From the NCBI RefSeq assembly GCF_000226095.1, contig NC_016472.1, positions 3,224,001 to 3,288,000 of the forward strand: a DNA stretch of 64,000 nucleotides, read 5' to 3'. Origin of the DNA: Thermothelomyces thermophilus ATCC 42464. Taxonomy: Eukaryota > Ascomycota > Sordariomycetes > Sordariales > Chaetomiaceae. The position numbers and the translations under genes are program-made. Positions within the stretch are counted from its first letter, which is position 1; each line of letters begins with the position of its first letter. Below, piece by piece: positions 41,127-52,080 of the stretch. Below the pieces are notes generated by a model, which saw only the letters and a list, made by a program, of their open reading frames with translations, searched no databases and was not told the origin of the DNA.

Positions 41127-43711
41127 CTACCACAACTCCCTCTTCTTTCCCTCAAACGCAAAATTCAGCGCGACCGCCACAAATAGCGCGACGCACAGCA
41201 CGGTCGGCCCCACCTTGTCATAGTACCGCGCCACCCTGTGCTCGCGGATGGCACGGCTCCGGTACAGGTAGATGGCCACCGAATAGCCCAGCGACAGCAA
41301 GGCTAGCACCGTAAACGCGCCCGCCGCGACAAACGACAGCTTGTTGCCCTGCTCGGTGCTGAAGTTGAGCAGCGTCACGGCGATGGTGCCGATGTAGATG
41401 GAGTATTCCAGCTGTGTGGAACGAAGTCGGTCAGTTAGCCCACCTTTGTCAACAACAAAAACGGAACAAACGACGAAAAAAAAAAAAAAAAGGGGGGGGG
41501 AGGGGAGGGCGCGGGGGAAGCGTTACCCATCCTAAGAAGGTCCTCTCGGCCGCAAAGTAGACCTTCGGTTCCACGCGCACGGGAACATATATCTTCTTCC
41601 CCTTGGGCGCCTTGAACCGCCTCTGCTGAATCTCTCCCGTTCCCAGGAGCGACTCGAGCCTGGCGCTGCGGGGCATCTCGGTGGCCCGCGGGCGCGGCAC
41701 CAGCGCCTTGAGCAGCCACCAGGTGCCCCGCGCGGCCGCGTTCAGCGACGTCGACATGCGCGTCCGGTAATACGTCCAGCCGCCGACGCGCCGCGCCTCT
41801 TCCAGCCTGTCCTCGTCGTCCTCGTCTTCGGAATCGTACAGGTACGTGTCCTCGCCCGGGGGCGGCCGGTCGACCGTCTGGTCCTCGACATCGGCCGCCG
41901 TCGAGCCCGCCGCGCGGCCGTTCCTAACAGCGGTAATCGATGCGCCGGCAGACTCCCCCGTCTGGCCGGTCGAGGTCACCGGCCGTTGGTCGTCGTCCGA
42001 GTCGTAGTCGTCGTCGTCGTCGTCGTCGTCTTCGTCTTCCGAGATCGACGTGGTCGCCGAGTTCTCGAGCCTCTTGATGCCGAAATCGTGCGTCACGGGC
42101 TTGCGAATGTCGACGTCCATCTGGGGCATCCAGTACGGGAGCAGGTGGATCCTGTCGGGGAAGAGGGAGGCGACGCCGTGGATGAACTTGCTAAACTTGG
42201 GCACCGCTTCGACGAGATGGCTCGAGGTCAGCTGGCGCACCCACTCCGGCGGTTCCTGGCCGAGCTGGGTCTGCAGCTTGACCTCGAGGATGGCGTAGGG
42301 AAACCGGACGATATCTCCGGGAGGGAGTTGGGAGAAGGGGTAGTCGACGCCAATGTCCATGCGGCGCCAGTTGTCCCCCGACCTCCTCGTCCCGTCCAGG
42401 TTGTCCTCACGGATCATGGTGAGCTCCGTGTCGAGAGAGATACGCACGCGCGCGTCGGCGGGCAGCTGGAACGCGGTGCGGTGGTAGAAGGACCGGCACA
42501 CCGGCTTGTAGCCCTTCTTGAGGACGGACCACTGGATCTCGCGGGCCAGCCTCTCGTCCTCGGCAATGGCCTTCTCCGACTTCTTGCCCTCCTTGCGTGC
42601 CTTCTCGAAGATGGCGGCCGGGAGCAGCTCGCCCCGCATGAAGGCGTTCACGTTCTTTTCCTTGAGCGAGAAGCGCGCCTTGACCGACTTCTCGCCCGTC
42701 CAGTCCTCCCGGTGCGTCTTGCGCTCGACGAAGACGGTCTCGTTCTGCATGCCGCCGTACCAGCGCAGCCGGATGGCCTCGGCGCCTTCCGTCTTCTTGA
42801 GCCGGCCCTCGTACAGCTCCCACGTGTCCGGGTTGTCGTAGTAGATGGATGTGATGGCCGAGTCTTCCTCCTCAAACTCCTTGCTCGCGTTGAACACCAG
42901 GACGGGCAGGTGCTTGAGGATGATGAGCTTGAGCTCCGTCACGTTGTCGGGATGCACCCAGTATTTGGTCGTGTGGCGGATGAAGTTGGCCTGGCTCCCT
43001 CCGGCCGCGCTGTCGCCCTTGGCGGGATTTCCTCTCGTTCGGACGAGGTCGTAGAGCTTGGAGAGCTTGACCACCGAGGCGTCGTAATTCTCCTTATAGA
43101 ACGGCTTCGCCTTGAGCCGAGTGTCGAAGACAGGCCTGAGGTGCCACCCGGTCATTTTCTGTGTTTTTTCGGACGTGTTAGAGCAACCTTCTCCTTCTCT
43201 CTCTTCCTCTCCTGTGCGCGGCGTCCCGCAGTGTTCGGCCGAACCAACTCACGTCATGTTTCTTGATGATCTTGTAGAAGCCCGTGTAGTTGAGCTGCAC
43301 GAACTTGGCGAGGTCGTGGACGTCGGCGATGATGTCGCTCAGGTCCTCCTCGAGCAGCATGAACTCCTCCTCGGTGGGGCCTTCCTGGCCGAGGCCGCGC
43401 TCGTTCAGGCGGTTGACGACGTCGCGGACCTCGCGCTCGCTGACGGCGATGCGGCGGGAGATCTCCATCGCCTTGACCTGCTGCTTGGCATGCACCTTGT
43501 CGAGCTCGGCCTCGAGCTTGCTGACGAAGCGGCTCTCATCCTCCTCGGTCCACTCACGGCTCAGCTGCTTACCGGGCCTCGCGCGCTCGTCGCCGGGGGG
43601 CAGGATGCGCCCGCTTGGCTGCTTGAGATCTGCCTTGAGGCCGTCGTAGTCGATGTAGTACCATTGGTACTCTCGGATCACGCTCGACCGTAGTTGCTCG
43701 CCGAACTTCAT
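41127..43711 (-). CDS. VTC4: Vacuolar polyphosphate polymerase Vtc4 (SPX-VTC-DUF202)
   Basis: Vtc4 makes polyphosphate from ATP and moves it into the vacuole, and its SPX domain senses inositol pyrophosphates. Exons 43711-43253, 43158-41527 and 41411-41127, introns 94 and 115 nt, 791 aa. Residues 1 to about 150 are the SPX domain ([22 protein letters not shown], then [18 protein letters not shown]). The tunnel domain follows with [62 protein letters not shown] and [12 protein letters not shown] long acidic spacer comes before [23 protein letters not shown]. The last exon gives [17 protein letters not shown] and three membrane spans (DUF202). The ATG at 43711 is the one starting the SPX motif; upstream frame carries only a repetitive His/Ile/Arg reading. 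Confidence 0.95.
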
Positions 43712-44773
43712 GGCGATCGCTGCTGCCGGGAGGAGCTCGCCAGATGGAATGTCCGGGTGCGGATTGGGGATGTGGATGTGGATGCGGATGCGGATGCGGA
43801 TGCGGATGCGTGCAATCGATGGGGAAGCGTCTCGAGGTCGTGGACGATCAGCACCGGTCCGATCCACCCACAGGGGGTGCTAGCTCCAGTGGTGAGGTCA
43901 ATTGTTTCTGTGGGAAAGCATCTAGCGTAAAAACAGCGTCCGTCCACTTACACTAATTAAGAGGTCGCCACTGTTGGCCAAGCCCTGCCTGTTTCTGATT
44001 CTAGATCCCTGACGCCCTCGGAGTTGTAACTGGTGTATGGTATGTGTCGCAGCTCCACCCGTCGTTTGCCGGGCTCGAACCGAGTCACCTGTTCAGGGTC
44101 AACTCTGTCTCGTTTCTTTTTTTTTTTCCTCAGACCCGTGTGAAACCTCGTCAGACACCGACTTTAGGTTGAGACATGTCGACAGCTTCAATCTGCATCT
44201 GACGACGATGTGACCCAGCCGCCATACATACCGGCAGAGCTCGTCGCGGAGCACGTGTGCAGGTGAGCTCTGCGATTGGAGAATTGGAGAACTCAGGTTT
44301 GGGGCAGGCGTGTGGGGTAGCCTGGAATGGTCTGGGCATGACGTTAGCGGCAACCCGTTAACGAGCGGCTTGTGGCCTTTCACTCAGAGGATGCACCAAC
44401 CACAAGCAGCTTCCGAAGCCCAGCTGCAGACAGGGCTCGATCGCCGGACCCCAGATTTCAAAATTTGGTGCAGTGGTGAGGGGCAGGCAGCAAGATAGAG
44501 GGGCACAACTCGACGTCTTCGATCACACTACTGTGTACGGAGTAGATCCCATCAATTTGCCGTGCTCTCCCGCCCCAATTTTTTGCTTACGACGGGTTGT
44601 GTGGACTGCAGCTGCCGGACTTATCAGTCGCTGTGTGCAAAACTTTCCTTTTGGTTAAAAAAAGGAATAAAAAAGAACGAAAAAGAAAAGGCAAAAAAAA
44701 AAAAAAAAACAATTGGAAAAAAGAAAGACTGTATCATCCGCCATCTCTCACCATCCCTCCTCCCACTCGAAAA
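43712..44773. promoter_or_regulatory. Divergent promoter VTC4 / RMT2
   Basis: 1.06 kb. It includes a (GGATGC)n-type hexamer run in the VTC4 leader (about 43767-43807), a TACGGAGTAGATCC motif at 44536-44549 and an A-rich RMT2 leader (A17 near 44693-44709). A tRNA T-arm-like sequence near 44066 was rejected. Confidence 0.5.
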
Positions 44774-46388
44774 ATGGCAGCCTCGCAAGCCGCCCCGCCA
44801 GACGACAGCATCTCGGCCCGCATCTCCCCCACGTGCCCGCCCGAGACCCAGCGGGTGCTGACGGCCGCCTGGGCCCACGACCTCGCCGCCGTCAAGAAGC
44901 TGCTCGACGCGCCGGGGAAGGCGAGCGTGCAGGACCCCACGACGGGCGAGACGCCGCTGCACGCCGCCATCCGCTCGTGCGGGCCCCGCTCCGACGGGAA
45001 CGACGGGAACGACGAGAACGAGGACCCCGCCGACCTCGAGGCCGCCGCCAAGGTCGTCCACGAGCTGCTGCTGTGGGGCGCCATCTGGAACGACGTCGAC
45101 GACCGGAACGAGACCCCCGGCTGCGTCGCCCACCGCCTCGGCAGGACGGACTTGTACAACCTGTGCGTCGAGGCCGGCGTCAGGGCCGAGATGCTGTTTG
45201 GGCTGATGGAGGGGTACGAGGAGCTGCGCAGCGCGGACGGGGAGGAGGAGGGCGAGGACGCTGAAGTGGTCGACATCGACATGGATGCCGACGCCGGTGC
45301 GGACACGGTGATGGTGGGCGAGGACGGCGACGAGGCGCCACAGCTGGTAAATGTCGAGTCTAACGGGCAAAACGGGACGGCGGCAGGAAAAGACGACGAA
45401 GAAGAGGAGGAGGAGGAGGACAATAAGGAGGAGGATAATAAGGAGGAGGAGGAAGGAGGGGAGAAGCAAGTGGAGGAGACGGGGGCAGAGGAACCACGGT
45501 TCCGGCCGCCAAGACCCGACACAGAGGCCGAGGTGACCTCGGAGGCGTACTTGCGGTCAAAGCTGACATATTCCGATGGAAAACTTGTCGACGACAACGG
45601 CAACGGTGTCATGATGGCCTGGGAGACGGATATCATGCGCCGCAGTGTCGAGGCCTTGCTGCCAAACAAGGAGCCGGGGAAGAGGATTCTCAACATTGGG
45701 TTCGGCATGGGTATAATCGACACCATGTTTGCCGAAACGAAGCCGTCCAAGCACCACATCATTGAAGCCCACCCAGGCGTCTTGGAACACATCTCGCGCC
45801 CTGGCTCCAAGTTCGGCGCCGCCTGGGAGGAGAGCGGCCCGGCTCCGGGCGCATTCAAGGTGTACAAGGGGAAGTGGCAGGAGGTTTGCCAACAGCTGCT
45901 GGCGGAAGGGCAAGTATATGACTCCGTGTACTTCGACACCTTTGGCGAAGATTACTCCCAGCTGCGCCTGTTCTTTACCGAATTTATCCCCGGCCTTTTG
46001 GACGGCCAAGGCAGGTTTGGCTTCTTCAACGGCCTCGGTGCCGATCGCTTGGTGTGCTACGACGTGTACACCAAGGTCGTTGAGTTGCACCTCGCTGATG
46101 CGGGTCTGGATGTCGATTGGGAAGTAATAGATGTCGATATGTCGAACCTGGCAGAGGCTGGCAAGGGCGAATGGGAGGGGGTGAAGCGGAGGTATTGGAC
46201 ACTAGACAGTAAGCACACCCCCCTTTTCCGGTCCTTGACGAGGGCCCCGAGGGTGCCACGCCCTATTACTCGCAAAGTGGCCGTCTTGGCCGTCCCTGTC
46301 ACTTGTGGGACGTATACGTTGACGGAGAGTCTGGGATTTCTAACGTCTTTCAGAATATCGCCTGCCGACTTGCACATTCCTAGGTTGA
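44774..46388 (+). CDS. RMT2: Arginine N-methyltransferase 2 (Rmt2, delta-N type)
   Basis: Rmt2 methylates the delta nitrogen of an arginine in ribosomal protein L12. Exons 44774-46208 and 46354-46388, intron 145 nt, 489 aa. The N-terminal half has ankyrin-like repeats (TGETPLHAAIRSCG, ELLLWGAIWNDVDDRNETPGCVAHRL). A long acidic linker (about 45240-45480) follows. The methyltransferase part has RILNIGFGMGIIDTMF as SAM-binding motif I, HHIIEAHPGVLEHI, YDSVYFDTFGEDYSQLRLFF and the end RYWTLDKYRLPTCTFLG. The tiny last exon (35 nt) supplies YRLPTCTFLG, a family hallmark, so the splice is well supported. Reading on through the intron stays open by chance to 46690 and is not the true end. Confidence 0.93.
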
Positions 46389-47576
46389 AACACCCGATCC
46401 TAGCACCATTGATTCCCAGCAACAAAGCGCCGAGAAGGCCAGAAACGAGCAATGCTCGCGGAGACCCCACAACGGGCGCGGGCCCCAGTACGTACTTTCT
46501 GCCGGCCTCACTCATGGCTGGCTGGTCGGGGCATGCCCGTATATTCACAACCTCCGGGCGGAGGAGCGCGGAGAGTGCAGATGGCAAACTTGCAGATGGT
46601 CACGCTTCTGGCATCTCCTACAAGAGTACAAACAATGGCCATCCGGGTCTTCTGCTGCGAGATCAGTCCTCCGAACGAATGCAACGCTGAAGCATCCCGT
46701 GCATCTTCCTCATCCCTCTCAGGCTTCCTCCTGTTTACATCGGTGAACTAGTACTAGTATTGGGATTGAGATGATGCCGAAACGGAAATGACGACAAGCG
46801 TCTCTCTCAAGATGGAGTAATTGTAGCCCCTCTTTTACTAGTTGACGAACTCGCGTTTGCTAAAGGGGGTTACTCCTCGACTAACGAAACGGCTCACGAA
46901 GACACTGACCAGTTCCTGTCGTCCGGATAGGAGGCCAACATGGTGAGAAAACGGCCATCCTCCGCGGTGTATCTAGCAGCCCCTTTCCATGTGGTTCTAT
47001 CATTTGTTGAAAGGGCCTTTCACGCCTGCAAAACGGTATCCTGGCAGGAGACCGAACACACACTGGACAGTCCTACGTGCTGGCGGTCTCAACAGGGCTC
47101 GCCCTATTGACTAACAACGATCCAGCCAATAGGCTGTGTATGAACACACTACAAGCACCAACTGAGCAACAGAGGAAGACCATGGGCAAGGACTAGTGAG
47201 AGTGTAGATCTTATACATGAGATATGTAATTCCTGTTTCTGTCTTCTCCCCTTTTACAAGTTTCATCCAGAAGACGGGATTTGAGATATTGGAGGCCTGC
47301 CGAGTCTCACCCAGGTGTGGGACAATGGTCTATTTGTAAAAAAAAAAAAAAAAAAGAAAAAGAGAAAAAAAAGAGAAAAAAAAGGGAGGGGAGGGTGTAG
47401 GAGGTGTGGCCACAGCTTCATGCTGGAAATCAATCGCTGAACGGAAATGGCTACTCAAGTCAAGGATGTCTGCCAAGCTAGTGATTATGCTTCATCAGTG
47501 GTTCAGACATCAGCCAGACACTGCTGCTCCTTCATACAAGACCTACGTATATGTACAAAGAATGGTACATACTCGC
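46389..47576. other. Convergent intergenic region RMT2 / PEX1
   Basis: 1.2 kb between stop codons with no supportable gene. A purine-rich, A-dominated tract covers about 47338-47395 (including 18 A in a row). Confidence 0.5.
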
Positions 47577-50500
47577 TCACATGAGACTGCTCCTCCCCCC
47601 AATCTCCATGCTCCCTTGCCCGTCCTTCATGTCTCCACTCCTGCCGACCACAAACTCGTGATAGATCTTCTCCAAGCGCCTCCGCTCCTCGACGCTGATA
47701 CTCGCCCGCGTACCCTCGAGCGCCTTGACCAGGTGCTCCCAGCGGATAACCACCTCCGCATTGCCGGAACTGCTACCAGAGCCGCTGCCGGCCGTCACAT
47801 CGCCATTGGAGAGACCGTTCACAGCGCCGGACGCGGCGGCAGGACCCTTGGCGAGCTGCTGCTTGGCGCGTTTCTTGGCCAGCCGGATTCCCTCCAGCTT
47901 GCTGGCGATCGCGGCCTGTTCGGCGAGTTGCGCCGCGCGGGTGCGGGGCGCTGAGGTTGCTGAGCTGTCGCCAAGTGCGGCGGCATCGTCCTCGCCATAG
48001 CGGAACTGGACAAAGTTCTTGGATGCCGCGGAAGCAGACAGGGACTTCTTGGCCCCGCCGCGACGGGCATTGCTGGCGCCTGCGGACTGCTGTTCCCGAT
48101 CGTTGAGCACGTCGTGGATGGCTTCCAGCTGGGCGTTGGACACCAGAGCCTGGAGGTCCGCCCCGGAGAAGCCTTCGGTGCGGTGGCCCAGCTCGAGCAT
48201 GTGCTCTTCCGAGCCCCAGACTTCGTCGGCGACCTTGACTTTTTGGGCCAGCGCCCTGATGATGTCGAGACGGTCCTCTAGAGTGGGGAAATCGCAGAGC
48301 AGGGACTTGTCGAGACGGCCCGGCCTGAGCAGCGCGGGGTCGATCAAATCCGGGCGGGAGGTCGCCGCGAGGACATAGACGCCTGACAGGCCCTCGGCAC
48401 CGTCCATTTGGGTCAGAAGCTGGTTGACGACGCGGTCCGTGACGCCCGTAGAGTCGTGGCCACGCTTTGGGGCGATAGAGTCGAACTCGTCAAAGAAGAG
48501 GACGCAAGGCTTGGCGGCCGAGGCGCGCTCAAAGAGGTCTCGGACGCTCTTTTCAGAGGCGCCGATGTACTTGTTGAGGATCTCGGGGCCCTTGACGCTG
48601 ATGAAGTTGAGGCCGCACTCGCCTGCTACGGCACTAGCTAGAAGGGTCTTCCCGCAGCCTGGATAACCGTAGAGGAGCAGGCCAGAGCGGAGGCGAAGTG
48701 GGCATTGGGCGAAGATGGGTGCGTACTTGGTTGGATACTGGAGCGTCTCGAGGAGGACCTTGCGGGTTTCTTTCAGCCCGCCAATCGAGGCGAACGTGGT
48801 GGTTGAGCTCTGGAGCGTGACATTGCGTAGTGAGGCTGGTGTGAAACCCTTGAGGGCGTTATCAAAGTCGGCACGGCTAAGACGAATAACGCTTGCGTCG
48901 GCATCTGGTGACTCCCCGACAGTGCGGCTCAGCGCCTCGTTGCGCGCTCTCGAGATCAGCGGGATCAGATCCCCTGGCATATACCCATCCGTCTGCCCGG
49001 CAATATCGAGGAAGTCAAGGTCTTCATCCAGGACGAAACCGCTGGGTTTGTGGCCGGAGGATTTCCGGGCTGGCCGGGCCGGGCCGTCCATCCATCCGTC
49101 TCCGTCTCCCTCTGCGGCGCTACCATCTGCCGTCGTCGGGCGGCTACCGTCGTCGCCCCCGGGCTCTACCACCTCCTCTGGGGAGACAGACCCCTGTTTG
49201 GTGAGCGCCTCCATAATGCGCCGCCTGGTTTCCTTATCAGGGGCACTCAGATCAACGATCTCGCGGACAATGTGGCCACCGACCAAGACGTTGTGCAGCG
49301 AGTCCTTGCCCTGACAGGTGGCCAGCAGCACCACATTGCTATCTCGGCCGCAGTACTGCCTGACCATGGCGCAGATGGCCTCGCTAATTTGCCGACTCCG
49401 GCCGTTCTCGTTGCCCACCTGCAGTTCGGTCTCAGCCGGGCAGAGACGATCAAGGTCGTCCAGGATGACCACCGCCCTACCGCCGAGCCGCGCACCCCAG
49501 CTGGCAGCCATGAACAGCCGGGTAAGCGTCTCTTTGATGGTGGATATCCGGCTTTCGTCATTGACAAGTCTGGTGCAAGGAAAGTAGGTCGTGTGGTAAA
49601 GCTGCTCAGAGCGCAGCGCACGCACCACCGCCCGAGCAACCGACGTCTTGCCGGATCCTTGACCGCCGGTCAGCAGCACGGAAGACATGTGCGAGAGATG
49701 CGACTTGAGCTTCCCCAACAGCGAGTCGATGCCAACCAAGAGAGTATCGGACGATTCCACCTGGTCAGTCTCGAAATCAGAAAACCACGTAGGTTTTGGA
49801 ACCGGCGGTTCGACCACAATTGGAAGCTTCCATTCGGAGCCAAGGATCCAGCTCAGGGCCTTCTTCCCTTGTCCTTGTGGCGCTGCAGACGGCTCGAACC
49901 GCACAATAGCCCCCTCCCAGCCTCGGGGGCATCTAAGGCCGTCGTGCACGCCGAGGACCTGGCCGTCTGTGAGCGGCCCCAGGAGCAAGCCGTTTCCTTC
50001 TGGCCCGTAGATGTGCTTCACCTGGTTCGCGGCCTCGTCTTTCTCAGCTTTGGATTGGCCACCAAATTTGAGACCCGAGAACTGGGCTGGCTTCGTCGAC
50101 TGGAAAGGGTAGATCTTGAGTTTCTGAACCGGTTCGCGAGAGATGCCGTCCTGATCTGACGCCTTCCGGGGCACCTGGGCTGGGGCGGGTTCGATCTTGA
50201 CCACGCCGCCGACCATGCCTTCGCACCCAAGCGCGGCGCAGAGAGACGAGGAGAGCGCGATTGTTTGGCCATCGGGGGGCTCGTCCCACGGCAGAAGGGA
50301 GGCGACGATTTTCGTGGATGCCTTGGCTGCAGGATCTGCTTCCTGCGGTTGACTCGCCGGGTCAAGCGGTAGTTGAAGGCCGGCGGGCCGAACAACGCTG
50401 ACCGACACCCATTTGACTGACTTGAGGTCCTTCCCAGACAGCAGATCGCGATCAACCCAGACGCTAAGCGCTTCCACCGGCGCCTCGTCGTCAAACCATT

Positions 50501-51408
50501 CCTGGCAACTCTTGCGGTCAACGCCCCTGAAGAACAGAACCGGCTTCTTCTCCTGCCGCGCACTCTTTCTCCTAGCCGTGCTCGTCGAGCTCTTTCCACT
50601 CTTGCGCGATGCGCCACCCACACTCCTATCGTCTCTGCTACTGCGCTGTTTCTCCCGCGTCTTGGGGGCCACAATGACTTCAGCGTCCGGGGCGATCTTG
50701 GCGAAGGGTGTATTGGCGGGGGGAGCAGGCTCTAGAGATAGAATCTTGATGTTTGCGGTAGACGTGGGCGACAGATGCAGGGTTAGCGGGTGCGTGTAGG
50801 TGCCGGGTAGGCGTGACTGCGCAGCGTAGGCGGGGTTTGGGACGGCGCGGATCTGGAACAGCAGGTTGTCCTCCAAGAAGGTGCCGTGCAGCTCGATCAT
50901 CTCCCAGTCATCGGGCGTCAGGGGCTCAATGTTGACGGTGTGGACCATGGGCGGGTCGAAATGAAGCGTCACTGTGACTTTCTGGCCGTCGGTCAATCCC
51001 AAGTTGGTCGCGAGGGTGGCATCCAGCTCAACGGCGCCCGCATCCTGGTCGCGTGCGTCCCGCGCACTGCCGATGCCGTCCCTGCCAACGATCGGGGCGA
51101 CTCTCCGTTTGCTCGACATTCCAGTCCACCCAAGGAATATGTGCTTGATCGAAGGGTTGTTCTCCGGGTCCGGGTTGCCGCCCGGGGTAGGGGCGCGGGC
51201 GCGGTACCGGAGTTCGACGACGACATTTTGGGCGGGCTAGAGACAGGGCACGAGCACGTCAATTGCATGCTTCCGTACCGGATGTGGGTAGGGCTCCTCC
51301 TACCGTATTGGCATTAGACAGCAGCGATGCCAGCGACGGGGGGAGGTTGACGAGGCAGTTCTGCAAATGCACCAGCGAGAGCACGGCAGGCGCCTGCATC
51401 GGCGCCAT
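47577..51408 (-). CDS. PEX1: Peroxisomal AAA-type ATPase Pex1
   Basis: Pex1 with Pex6 pulls ubiquitinated Pex5 receptor from the peroxisomal membrane. Exons 51408-51304 and 51236-47577 with a 67-nt intron; 1254 aa. The N-terminal double-psi-barrel type region begins VLSLVHLQNCLVNLPPSLA and continues PAQNVVVELRYRAR after the intron. The first AAA domain has Walker A GGQGSGKTS near residue 560 and AVVILDDLDRL. The second has GYPGCGKTLLA near 890, CVLFFDEFDSIAPKRG, and the region of homology ATSRPDLIDPALLRPGRLDK. D2 is better conserved than D1, as usual for Pex1. The C-terminal tail is Ala/Gly/Ser-rich. It is divergent from MCM7 (672 nt). Confidence 0.95.
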
Positions 51409-52080
51409 TTCCGTGCGCGCGGACCCGGCTATCGGGTGTGTTGTCGCCGGAGAGGGGAGAGAGGGGGGTTTGGGGTTGGGGCTTTGTTTTTCTTTTTCCC
51501 TTCTTGCCGATCGTTTGTGTTGGAGGAGGTACTAGTCAACAGTGTTGCACTTTCTTCTGAGCATGAGGCATCTCAAAAGAAGAAGGAATGATTCAACCAT
51601 TCGTCCCGCTTCGGCTCGGCGCATGTAGCCTCGGGGGCGGGCAGCTTCGAACGGGGCAGCTTCCCGGCAGTTTGCATGTGCCGAGGCAAGGACCACAACT
51701 CCGGCGGCCCTGCAGGGCTCCCTGCTGAGGCTGCTGAGAGGGAGAGCGGGCCCTCGGCTACCCACACCAGCCGCTCGTGCCAGCAACGCGGCGCACACCT
51801 GGCGCGCAGCTGTCATTCTGCATGTTAGTTAAATGATCCCTGGCCCAAAACGCGCGAAAAAGCGCGTCAGGCCTTCCTGGAACGCGTCCACCCCTGTCAC
51901 CGGCCGCCCAGCCTCCCGCACCCGCTGGCACCCCAAGCAAAGCGCCTGCTTTATGTTTTCTTATCGCACGCACAAACCTAGCGTACCTACCTACCCACCC
52001 TCGTCAACCACCACCGTTACCGCCATCTTCACCACCAAACCACCGCCGGTCCCGGGCAGAGGACGATTGCAGTCGCAGCC
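51409..52080. promoter_or_regulatory. Divergent promoter PEX1 / MCM7
   Basis: 672 nt between start codons. The MCM7-proximal half holds a GCGCG-type palindrome and an MCB box (listed separately). No gene is seen. Confidence 0.6.
51850..51887. promoter_or_regulatory. MBF/E2F-like sites upstream of MCM7
   Basis: ACGCGC-GAAAAA-GCGCGT (51850-51867) is an inverted repeat that includes CGCGAAA, and a perfect MluI cell-cycle box ACGCGT follows at 51882-51887. They lie about 195-230 nt before the MCM7 ATG, similar to the MCM4 palindrome. Confidence 0.6.

Noticed and set aside
43767-43867. N-terminal extension of VTC4 upstream of the SPX start
   Set aside because: It reads as Ile/Arg/His repeats from a hexamer microsatellite; MKFGEQL is the conserved SPX start.
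44045-44100. tRNA-like T-arm (GGTTCGAGCCC on the minus strand)
   Set aside because: The T-stem does not close and no anticodon or acceptor stem can be drawn around it.
46209-46690. C-terminal extension of RMT2 by reading through
   Set aside because: Splicing at 46209/46353 restores the family ending YRLPTCTFLG; the extension has no family sequence.
49050-50159. 369-codon plus-strand frame over PEX1
   Set aside because: Shadow of the AAA ATPase exon; no recognisable family.
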